Part shown: piece after piece, positions 22,203-30,860 of the stretch
Layout: the number at the start of each line of letters is the position of its first letter
Position numbering within the stretch: the stretch's first letter is position 1
From: Closterium sp. Naga37s-1
Taxonomy: Eukaryota; Streptophyta; Zygnematophyceae; Desmidiales; Closteriaceae
DNA length: 64,000 nucleotides
Direction: 5' to 3'
Assembly: GCA_947471745.1 (NCBI GenBank)
Contig: CANJKZ010000922.1
Location: 1,701,001 to 1,765,000, forward strand
The notes under the pieces: model-generated
Told to the model about the DNA's origin: nothing
Seen by the model: the letters and a program-made list of their open reading frames with translations, nothing else
The model's database searches: none
Made by a program: the position numbers and the translations under genes

Positions 22203-22562
22203 TGTTGAGATAATGTCGAGACTTATGCACTTCAAGGAATTCGTATAGTTAGTACAGTAAAAGTACCGATAGACTGACGTCAGCAAAGCGCTACGCGCCT
22301 TAGGATGACGTCATCAGTAGCTGTAGGTATCGCGAATAGTCACGTACCTTTTCAGAACAGGAATAGCGCGACTAAATACAGCACAGTAGGCGAACAGGTT
22401 CTTTAGTCTAGTTATATATTCTGTATGCTTGTCATTTTATAATATACTTGATTTCAGAGACCTTTGATCCTGTTACAAGTCACTCATATAAAAGACTTCC
22501 ACTGCTACAGGAAGCTACTATCCTAAGACTACGATCCTATTCAAACAGTTCAGATTCTAACA
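22203..22562 (+). repeat. Copia-E 3' LTR, 360 bp
   Basis: Starts TGTTGAGATAATG after a purine run (GAAGTGAAGGGGAG, 22189-22202) that serves as polypurine tract. Ends GATTCTAACA. It carries the same TGACGTCA pair and TATAAAAG as the 5' copy. Confidence 0.88.
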
Positions 22563-22850
22563 TAGTCTATGCACGTGCAAAATCCCCCGTCCTTTTTCGG
22601 TGTGAATAGTATCGGTGATGCAAAGGGTAACGAACTCGGGCGAATGAATACTTTCTCGAGCAGGTAATCCAGCTGCTTCCTCAGTTCGTCCAATTAAGGT
22701 TGGGTTGGTCGGAACTGTCGCTGTTCTGTTGGCTGTGCCCCCGGTTCTAGTCTATCATGTGGTCGTGTGTCAAAAAGTGTAAGTGAGAAAGAATTCATTC
22801 GCCCGAGGTTGGGTCCGAGCAGGTAAGTGAATAGTATCGGTGATGCAAAG
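22563..22850 (+). repeat. Right copy of the 288-bp direct repeat
   Basis: Near-identical to 16033-16320. After it, chromovirus DNA continues (GGTAACGAACTCGGGCG) as it would have after 16320. Read on the minus strand it encodes RT N-terminal residues (LDYLLEKEFIRPSSLPF). Confidence 0.85.
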
Positions 22851-22965
22851 GGTAACGAACTCGGGCGAATGAATTCTTTCTCGAGCAGGTAATCCAACTG
22901 CTTCCTCAGTTCGAGGTTCTTTCTCGAGCAAGAATTCATTCGCCCGAGGGGTAATCGGTCCTAGC

Positions 22966-23196
22966 TGTCGAAGGATAGTAGGCAAAGTTTAGGTTAAGGG
23001 CCTAGGCTTAGAAGCCTAGGCCATGGGAGTCGAGGTGGTTTGTGCCAAGTCGAGAGAGTCGAGAGAGGAGAATGAATGACTTCACTATAGGTTTGCAAGA
23101 ACATATAGCAAATGAACAAAGAAGGTGCACCACCTAACAAAGTTTATAATAACTACACTAACTACAGCTACAGGCAGTTACAGATATATTCTAACA
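22966..23196 (-). repeat. TR-1 3' LTR, 231 bp
   Basis: Plus-strand text starts TGTCGAAGGATAGTAGG and ends ATATATTCTAACA. Compared with the right copy I saw only one clear change (TGTCG versus TGTCA), so the insertion looks recent. The LTR includes a near-palindrome CCTAGGCTTAGAAGCCTAGG. Confidence 0.88.
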
Positions 23197-23210
23197 CTCC
23201 CCCATAACTG
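23197..23210 (-). promoter_or_regulatory. TR-1 polypurine tract
   Basis: The minus strand reads CAGTTATGGGGGAG directly before the LTR start TGTTAG. Confidence 0.75.
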
Positions 23211-24240
23211 CCAGAAGCAGGAGTCTGTGCAGCGACACAACCTCGATGGGTACACCACGAACTGAGAAAACAGCAACAGCAGGCAACAGGCAAGGTTACA
23301 AAGCAGGTACAGCAGCAAGGGGGGGGGGCAGGCACTCCTGCCACCCCTTTACTCTCCTCCCCCCCCCCCCCCCCCCCCCACCTCAGAGGGACGGGGGCTG
23401 GATGTCTCACACCCGCCACTCCAATGCCACTCCCCTGGCTCCCCCACACCTTCACACCCTCCCCCCAGCGGCAGCTGCAGCAGTGGGAACGAAAGGAGGA
23501 GGAGGGGAAGGGACCATACCAACCATCACCCCCATACCCGCCACCTCCATACCCTCCCCCCCACGGCTGCACGCGCAGCAGGAAGAAGAAGGAGGAGGGG
23601 GGGGGGGGGGGGGGTGGCGGAGAAGAAGCCGCCCCACAGCCACAGAGGGGTGGCGCACAGGGAAGGGCAGGGGCGGCTGCACCGAGGGCAGGCGCGGGTA
23701 GGGTAGGGGCGGCTGCACCGAGTGCAGGCGCATGTGAGGCACGGGCGGCTGCACCGAGTGCAGGCGCTGGTGATGACGAGGCGCCGTCGCGGGCGCCAGG
23801 GGCGGGTCCGCAGCAGCCCAGGGCACCGTCGCGGGCGCCAGGGGCGGGTCCGCGGCGGCTCAGGCCACCGTCACGGGCGCCAGGGGCGTGTCCGCGGCGG
23901 CGCAAGGCACCGTCGCGGGCGCCAGGGGCGGGTCCGCGGCGGCTCAGGACACCGTCGCGGGCGCCAGGGGCGGGTCCGCGGCGGCTCAAGGCACCGTCGC
24001 GGGCGCCAGGGGCGGGTCCGCGGCGGCTCAGGGCACCGTCGCGCGCCACGGGGCGCACGACGGGCAGGCAGGCAGGCAGGCAGACGCCGCGCGCCCCGAG
24101 CACACGGCGGGCAGAAAACCGCCGTGCGCCCCGAGCACACGGCGGGCAGAAAATCGCCGCGCGCCCTAGGCGCGCGGCAGGACGACATGTAGCGGAAGCA
24201 AAATGGTGGGCCCGTTAAGGAAGGCAGCAGGAAGGTTCCT
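23211..24240 (-). repeat. TR-1 internal region with 42-bp tandem repeats
   Basis: Between about 23780 and 24050 a 42-bp unit (ACCGTCGCGGGCGCCAGG, then GGCGGGTCCGCGGCGGCTCA) recurs about six or seven times with few changes. Because 42 is a multiple of three, one minus-strand frame (24103-23168) stays open and repeats a 14-residue unit based on RDGALSRRGPAPGA. A second, looser repeat (GGGCGGCTGCACCGAG) lies at 23660-23770. Homopolymer runs of C and G occur near 23360 and 23600. No Gag or enzyme domain is recognisable, so I do not call a gene. Confidence 0.75.
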
Positions 24241-24253
24241 GCTCTGAATACCA
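24241..24253 (-). promoter_or_regulatory. TR-1 primer-binding site
   Basis: The minus strand reads TGGTATTCAGAGC next to the LTR. This is the initiator-Met site with one inserted T, and it points to a Copia-type partner. Confidence 0.75.
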
Positions 24254-24489
24254 TGTCAAAGGATAGTAGGCAAAGTTTAGGTTAAGGGCCTAGGCTTAGA
24301 AGCCTAGGCCATGGGAGTCGAGGTGGTTTGTGCCAAGTCGAGAGAGTCGAGAGAGGAGAATGAATGACTTCACTATAGGTTTGCAAGAACATATAGCAAA
24401 TGAACAAAGAAGGTGCACCACCTAACAAAGTTTATAATAACTACACTAACTACAGCTACAGGCAGTTACAGATATATTCTAACACTAGC

Positions 24490-24527
24490 AGGTAACAGAA
24501 GTTGGGTACAAGTACTAACCCTAATTG
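24490..24527 (-). repeat. Remnant of an inverted Copia-C LTR
   Basis: GTTGGGTACAAGTACTAA, then CTAATTG, is the reverse complement of an internal block of the C-iii LTR that lies just to its right. With the CTAGC before it, it spans about 43 bp. TR-1 appears to have inserted in it. The remnant abuts the C-iii LTR in opposite orientation. Confidence 0.6.
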
Positions 24528-24651
24528 TGTCAAACTCATATCAAGCTTACATTGTGTAGGCTGTAGTGGGGTAGCCCATAAAGGGTACAACCCAATTAGA
24601 CTTAGTACTTGTACCCAACTCTTTGCTAGTTCATTTATTCTCGTTCTGACA
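24528..24651 (+). repeat. Copia-C-iii 5' LTR, 124 bp
   Basis: Starts TGTCAAACTCATATC and ends TTCTCGTTCTGACA. It aligns by eye with the C-ii, C-iv and C-vi LTRs. Confidence 0.78.
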
Positions 24652-24663
24652 TGGTTTCAGAGC
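24652..24663 (+). promoter_or_regulatory. Copia-C-iii primer-binding site
   Basis: TGGTTTCAGAGC directly follows the LTR. It has one change from the initiator-Met consensus. Confidence 0.8.
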
Positions 24664-24719
24664 AGGTCCTTTGCTAGGACCGATTTTTTTTTTCAGGGCC
24701 CACCACAGAGCTGCCCCAC

Positions 24720-25555
24720 TAGCTGCCCTGCCCTACCAGCGCGCCGCCCTGCTGGCTCACGCACCGCCCTCTGCAGCCCTGGTGCCGCACTTGCTGCCCC
24801 GCGCGCCGCCCCTTTGCGGCCCGCGCGTAGCCCCTAGGCCCCGCGCGCCACCCCTGCAGGCCCGCCCGTCGACCCTAGGCCCAGCGCGCCGCCCCTGCAG
24901 GCCCGCCCGTCGACCCTAGGCCCCGCGAACCGCCTCTGCAGGCACGCAGTCGCCCCTGCTGTCCCGCGCACCGCCCCTTGCGGCCCGCCCGTCGACCCTA
25001 GGCCCCGCGCGCCGCCCCTTGCTGCCCGCACGTCGCCCCTGCTGCCCCGCGCGCCGCCCCTTGCGGCCCGCCCGTCGACCCTAGGCCCAGCGCGCCGCCC
25101 CTTGCGGCCCGCCCGTCGACCCTAGGCCCCGCGCGCCGCCCCTGCAGGCCCGCCTGACGCCCCTGCTGTCCCACGCGCCGCCTCTTGCGGCCCGCCCGTC
25201 GACCCTAGGCCCTGCGCGCCGCCCCTTGCGGCCCGCCCGTCGCCCCTGCAGTCCCGAGCGCCGACCCTTGCGGCCCGCCCTTCGCCTCTGCAGCCCGCGA
25301 GCCGCCCCTGCAACCTCCCGCGCCGCCCCTTGCGGCCCGCCCTTTGCCCCTACAGCCCGCGAGCCGCCCCTGCAGCCCCGCGCGCCGCCCCTTGCGGCCC
25401 TCTCGCCGCCCCTGCAGCCCGGCGCGCTGCCCCTAGGCACGCGAGCCGCCCCTCTTGCAGCCTGCGCGCCGCCACTTGCAGCCCGCTTGCCGCCCCTTGC
25501 TGCTGCCTACCCTGTTCCTTGCGCTGCCCGGCTCCTGCCCGCCCTGCGTGCTGCG
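24720..25555 (+). repeat. Copia-C-iii leader: GC-rich tandem array
   Basis: Irregular units of about 20-41 bp built on CGCCCCTTGCGGCCCGC and CCGTCGACCCTAGGCC. The array reaches almost to the gag ATG at 25561. The motifs differ from those in the leaders of C-ii, C-iv and C-vi. Confidence 0.85.
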
Positions 25556-25560
25556 CTGCT

Positions 25561-26360
25561 ATGGCTTCTCTCCGCGTTCTCGCGTTCAATCCTGAAGGCC
25601 GTCCGATACAGTTCGACACGTGGCTTGACGACTTACAGCTGCACCTACTGAGCGACTCTAGGGACAGCGTTTCGTTGTTTGACCACACGTCTGGAGCCTC
25701 TCTCGCCCCTCCCGCCACAGCTGACTGTGCGACTCGCTCACAGTGGCTTACCCGTGACGCTGCTGCTCGCTTAGCCATTCGCAACCACCTGCCGTTAGCC
25801 GAATGCGCTCACTTTGGACAGCACAAGATGGCCAAAGCATTGTACAACGCTGTAGTCGCCCGTAACTCCTCCCCTGCCCCTGCTTCTCTAGGCCGTATTT
25901 TACTGCCCTACCTGTTTCCCAAGCTGTCCGCCTTTGCCACAGTAGAGGACCTCGTTAGCCACCTTCGCACTAGCGACGCTCGCTACCGCGCTGCCCTCTC
26001 GGCAGAGTTCCTTGACAAGAACCCGCCCCCGATGTACATCACTCTCTACTTCATAGTCACCCGCCTCCCTGACTCTCTTCGAGTAGTCAGGGACCACTTT
26101 CTCGCACTTGACCCCACTGACCTCACTATTGACCTGCTCGAGCAGCACCTCCTTGCGGCTGAGACTAGTGTAGTCGCTGTAGGTGCCGCTCATGGCACTC
26201 CTTGCACGCCCTTCTTTGAGGGGTGTTCCCCCTTCCCCCTTGCCCCCTCCTATGCCTTTGCTGCTGCTGCTGACGTCCTTGGTTCTGAGGATGTCAGAGC
26301 TGCTTCCGATAGTGGGAAGCGCCGCAGCAGCAAGGGCAAGGGTGGCAGGAGTGGTGGAGG
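25561..26360 (+). pseudogene. Copia-C-iii gag, 5' part
   Basis: ATG 25561 (MASLRVLAFNPEGRPIQFD) opens the UBN2-like Gag: WLDDLQLHLL, RDAAARLAIRNHLP, TLYFIVTRLPDSLRVVRDHF. It runs to the start of the glycine tract (GKGGRSGGG), where Copia-C-iv is inserted after GGAGG. The frame is open up to that point and continues at 42861. It is more diverged from C-iv and C-vi gag than those are from each other. Confidence 0.85.
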
Positions 26361-26493
26361 TGTGAGAATGATAGACGAAAGAATGAATGAACTAGAAATG
26401 AGATGGGTACATATAGGAAACACATAGGTGTTGTACCCACTAAAAGCTACCCCACTACAGCCTAAATAGATCATAGCAGATATAAGTTTGACA
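26361..26493 (-). repeat. Copia-C-iv 3' LTR, 133 bp
   Basis: Minus strand starts TGTCAAACTTATATCTGC and ends ATTCTCACA. Its purine tract on the minus strand is TTGCCTATGGGGGTG at 26494-26508. Confidence 0.85.
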
Positions 26494-26722
26494 CACCCCC
26501 ATAGGCAAAGTGGGGGAGAACAAGAGGTCACAAGACCAGTCAAGAAAAGCAAAGCAAGCTCAGGGTGGATCATGAAGTCACCACACAGTCTGAGCACAAG
26601 CAAAGGGCCATAAGGCCAGTTCACATGCAGAGTTATATAAATGAAAGTAAACAGTACAGTGAACACAACCTAGCAAGTGTAAGCATGCAGGTATAAGTAT
26701 ATAGAGTACAGTACAAGCAGAG
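26494..26722 (-). other. Copia-C-iv 3' untranslated region
   Basis: About 230 bases between the RNase H stop and the LTR, ending in the purine tract. No coding signal. AT-richer than the rest of the element. Confidence 0.6.
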
Positions 26723-29700
26723 TCAAGAAGTCAACAAGTGAGGCACAGTAGGTACAAGGCCTAACACAGTACAGAAACGCTGATGATCACAAGGCTGAAG
26801 TGCCTTGGTGAAGATATCAGCAGTGTTGGCTTGAGAGGCCACGTAAGCAAGACGAAGCTGGCCACGCTGCTGCAACTCTCGAGCAAGGAAGTAGCGCAGA
26901 GCAATGTGCTTCGTTCTGTGCTCCAGTCTGTGCTCCTGACACAAGGCCAGCATGGCCTTGTTGTCGACGTACAGAACTGGAGGAGAACGAGGCGCCTCTC
27001 CCAAGTCGGTCAGCAGGTAGGTAAGCCAGCGAAGCTCCTGTGCAGCCATGGCCCCAGCGTAGATCTCAGCCTCACAATTGGAGCTGAGAACAGAAGAAGA
27101 GCGGGTAGACCGCCAGGAGACAGAACCGGAGCCAAGGCTGAAGGTGTCACCCTGTGACGACCGCTGCGTAGCCAAGTCGTCAACCCAGGAGGCGTCAGCG
27201 TGACCAGTGAGGACAACTCGAGCCCGTCCTCCAAGCACGAGCCCCATGCCCGATGTACTGCACAAGTATCGCAACACCCTCTTCGCAGCATCCCAGTGCA
27301 CCTTTCGGTGCCTGCCGGGAGCCACGTAGCGAGCCAGAAGGCTGAGAGGGTATGCGAGGTCAGGTCGTGTGCAAGTCATCAGGTACATGAGGCAGCCCAC
27401 AAGCTCTGGATACGGGCCACTCGGCTCTACGGACTCGTCCGAAGGTGGAGCTGAGAGCGAGTGACCGGTAGGCAGAGGAGTGGACTGTGGCGAGGAGTAG
27501 GTGAAGCCGAAGCGCTGAAGGACCTGCTGCACCATGTGTGACTGAGTCAGGGTAATGGTGCGCTGTGCTCTGTCCCGGGTGATCCGCAAGCCAAGATAGC
27601 TTGTGAGCTCACCCAGGTCTGTGCACGTGTGTCTCTTCTGCAGCTCGGAATTCACGTGAGCGAGTGCCTCCGTGTCAGCAGTAGCAAAGACAAGGTCGTC
27701 TACGTATACAAGAACGTAGAACGGCGGCAGAGTAGCGTCAGTGCGTAGAAACAGAGAAGGGTCAGCAGTGGAAGGAGCAAAACCAAGAGCAGCAAGAGTC
27801 GTCCTGAGCGTGTCGTGCCACTCACGGGGCGCCTGGCGGAGACCGTAGACTGGCCGCCGGAGGCTCCACTGGGTACCAGCAGGAAACGACCCAGTGAAGC
27901 CTGGTGGGCGGCGCAGCCAGATCTCCTCGTGCAGGCTGCCCTGTAGGAAGGCTGTGCTGAAGTCAAGCGAGTGGAGCTCGTAGTCACGCTGAGCAGCAAC
28001 GTGCAGCAGTACCCGAAGAGTGGTCATCTTCGGGGTAGGGGAGAAGGTCTGAAAGAAGTCAACTCCCTGTCGCTGACTGAAGCCACGTGCAACGTAACGC
28101 GCCTTGAAGGCAGGCGGAGAACCCGGCGGCCGCTTCACCCTGAAGATCCACATGCCACTGACGATGTTCGCCCCAGGTGGGGGAACCTCGTCTACGTAGG
28201 TGCCTGTGGACTTCCAGGAAGCCATCTCTGCGTCCATGGCTGCCTGCCACTGAGAGGAGTAGGGACCCTCTATCGCCTCTGCGTAAGAGCGCGGGGTCGG
28301 GATGTCTAGTGCATCCGGGTCTCCCTCAGGGGCAAGCAGCATGGACACGAGATAAGGTGAAGCAGCAGCAAAACACTCAAGGTCCTCCTGTCTGTCCTCA
28401 AGGACGTCCGTGCCAAGAGCACACTCACCCCCGACGGACGGAGGACAGACAGACGCAGACGCAGACTCAGGAACAAGACTAGCGGCGTAGTCTAGGCGAC
28501 AGGCTGCAGCAAAGTCAACAAGCTCAGCAACAAGAGCAGACGCAGCAGAGAACTCAAACAGGGGGTCAGTGACAGCAGTGGCCAGAAAGCGCGTGACAGT
28601 AGGACTAGCAGCACGAAGGGAGTCAGACTCCGGGTCCGGACCGTCAGGAAGAGAGGACGCAGGAGGAGAGGGCAGAGGGACACGCTGTGGAGCAGTGGAA
28701 GGACGCAGAGTCATAGAGTGAGTGCCAGGGACAGGAGGAAGACGCGGACGCGAAACACGACCTGCGCGAACAGAACGGACAGGCGACGTAGAACGAGATG
28801 CAGGCGACACAGGACGCGACTCAGGCTCGCGACGCTCCGTAAGACCTCTAGTCGGTCCAGAGTAAGGAGAAGGACCAGGTAGCGGAGAGGCCGGCTGTAA
28901 CTGCGAATGAGACGGGACAGGCGGTGGACTCAGGGAAGGAGGAGGAGGACCAGGAGAAGGCGGGGAGCCAAGAACCTGCTGAAGAAGCGGAACGTAGTAC
29001 GGCCGCGGCCGCACAGCGCCTCCAGAAACAGCAGAGACAGAACCGGTACCCTCAGCCTCAGGGTCTCCAGTCCCAGCAGCACCTCCAGCAGCTCCAGCAC
29101 CAGCACCACCTCCAGCAGCGCCAGCACCTCCAGTAGCTCCAGTAGCACCTCCAGCACCAGCAGCACCTCCAGCAGCTCCAGCACCAGCAGCACCTCCAGC
29201 AGCTCCAGCACCAGCACCACCTCCAGCAGCGCCAGCACCTCCAGCAGCACTCGCACCAGCAGCACCTCCAGCAGCAACCCGACAGCGCCGAGAGTACCAC
29301 TGACGAAGCCGCTGTGGAGAGAGGGGCTCCCGCCGCGACGGGACACCCAGAGCACCTCCAGACTCAACACGCGCAGGCTCAGCACCTCTAGACACAGTAC
29401 CCTCAGGCGCCACACCCCCAGGCTCAGCACGCCCAGTCTCAGCACCCCCACACTCAGCACCCCCAGTCTCAGCACCCGCAGGGTCAGCACCCCTAGCAGC
29501 ACCTGAGTCGACAGCTACCTCGACCGGCTCGGCAGGGTCTACCTGGGACACACCTGAGGGGGCAGGGGGTCTACCGGAGGAGTATCTGGGGCAAGGAAGA
29601 GCGGCGGGGGAGGGGGAGAGGCAGTGCGGTAGGGAAAGAGACGGTAGTACGACACCGACTCATCAAACGTGACGTCCTGAGAGGACAGAACACGACGCGA

Positions 29701-30860
29701 GCTGGGGTGGTAGAACTGCCACCCGGGTGCGTCAGGAGGGAAGCCAAGGAAGACACAGGGAACGGCACGGGAGGACAGCTTGTCCGCTGTAGTATCGCGG
29801 ACAAAAGCTCGAGATCCCCAGACACGGAACGCGGACGCATCGCCAACCTTCCCCGTCCACCGCAGAGTAGGTGTGGTCTCCGGCAAGGAGACACGAGGCT
29901 GAAGGTTGATCTGATGCGCAGCGTACTGAACCGCGAACGGCCACAGAAAGTGGGGAGCAGCCGCATGGATCATGGACGTACGAGCGACATCCATGACCAT
30001 GCCAATGCGGCGCTCAGCAGTCCCATTTTGGTGCGAGGAGGCCGGAAGCGTGAACGTCTGGCGGATGCCCTCCAAACGACAGAAGGCCCTCAGAAGGTCG
30101 GATGAAAACTCCCCGCCTCTGTCTGAGTGCAGACGCAAAACAGGAAGGTCGGAGCCGAAACTCTCACTAAGCTGGCGACGAGCACCGCGGATCCAGTCGA
30201 TCAACACCTCAGTGACCTCACCCTTGCTGCACAAGGGGAAGACTGTGGTGTAACGCGAGTAGTCGTCAACGACCAGCAGGAAGTAACGCTCGTGACCCTG
30301 TCCACGAACGCGGACTGGGCCCCACACGTCCATGTGAAGAGTCTGCAGAGGGGCCTCAGTCGGAGGAAACGAGGAGTGAGGAGCGGCGCGCTGCCGGCCC
30401 TCGACACAAGGAACACAGGTGGGAGCAGGCCCCGGAGGAAGGGGAGGGAGGGACCTGGGGAGTCCAGAGACAAGAGCACGGGAGGCCATACCTCGAAGAC
30501 GAGGCAGGGAGGGGTGACCAAGGCGGTGGTGCCAAAGGAGAGTCTCGTGCGCCAGAGGACGACACGAGCAGGGGGCAGATGCAGGACTAGACCTGGACGC
30601 AGCAGCAAACACCTGACTGGACGCAGCTACCTGACCAGACGCAGGGACCGGAGGAGGCGCAGTAGTCAGTGTGTACAGACTCGACCCTGGCCGACGGGTG
30701 AACGTGGCCAGGTGGCGGCCCGTCCGAGAGCAAGTGTAGTGGGTCACACGCTGACCTCAAGGGGTGAACTGGTCAACCCACGCGTCCTGGAGGTCAGCTC
30801 CACTCACCAAGTTCGTAGAGAACGAGGGGAGGTGGAGTCCCGACAGCAAGCCCGACGATG
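26723..30860 (-). pseudogene. Copia-C-iv pol, second copy: integrase, linker, RT, RNase H
   Basis: Begins at the duplication join (30860) in the protease-integrase spacer. A 402-codon frame from 30747 has integrase HHCC (LWHHRLGHPSL, CVPCVEGRQR), HMDVWGP, HSDRGGEF and QNGTAERRI. A short deletion near 29570 shifts the frame before SQVDP. A 942-codon frame from 29551 then carries the Gly/Ala repeat linker, the Pro-rich linker, RT (GMWIFRVKRPPGSPP, STAFLQGSLHEEIW, VLVYVDDLVF near 27700) and RNase H (ADASWVDDLATQRSSQG, NCEAEIYAGAMAAQELRW, DNKAMLALCQEHRLEHR, NTADIFTKALQ) to the stop at 26723. RT and RNase H look complete, and the integrase frame break is the main defect. Confidence 0.88.

Larger units (their letters stand above)
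16323..22562 (+). mobile_element. Copia-E, near-complete element
   Basis: Order: 5' LTR 16323-16680, primer site 16681-16692, gag-pol 16735-22172, purine tract about 22189-22202, 3' LTR 22203-22562. About 6.2 kb, within the usual Copia range. LTRs differ by about eight positions by eye. The base composition is visibly less GC-rich than Copia-B and -C, so it is a separate lineage. The flanks lack a 5-bp target duplication. Instead the chromovirus target is duplicated over 288 bp. Confidence 0.9.
13499..22965 (-). mobile_element. Ty3/gypsy chromovirus, truncated and interrupted
   Basis: Read leftward, a 5'-truncated element begins near 22960 in the region before RT. Copia-E interrupts it at 22562-16323. 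It then continues RT, RNase H, integrase, chromodomain, polypurine tract and 3' LTR. The domain order with integrase after RNase H, and the chromodomain, assign it to the chromovirus group. No gag, protease or 5' LTR is in the window. The piece 22851-22965 holds scrambled repeats of the same RT N-terminal DNA, so this locus was rearranged before or during the Copia-E insertion. Confidence 0.85.
22966..24484 (-). mobile_element. TR-1, short non-autonomous LTR element
   Basis: Two 231-bp LTRs (22966-23196 and 24254-24484) flank about 1.06 kb. The 5-bp target duplication CTAGC is present at 22961-22965 and 24485-24489. Read leftward: primer site next to the right LTR, a GC-rich region with a 42-bp tandem array, a purine-rich and pyrimidine-rich stretch, then a purine tract at the left LTR. 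There is no protease, integrase, RT or RNase H. It must borrow enzymes from another Copia. At 1.5 kb it is larger than a typical TRIM and smaller than a typical LARD. Confidence 0.88.

Noticed and set aside
23780-24050. Regular repeats that could suggest a CRISPR array
   Set aside because: Units are contiguous without unique spacers, and the context is a eukaryotic LTR element.
23168-24218. Open frames of 156-311 residues over the TR-1 interior on both strands
   Set aside because: They come from the 42-bp repeat. No conserved domain, and opposite strands are equally open, so I do not call a gene, though the minus frame is mentioned as a possibility.
28907-29506. Ser/Thr-rich plus-strand frame
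   Set aside because: Antisense shadow of the Gly/Ala linker of Copia-C-iv.
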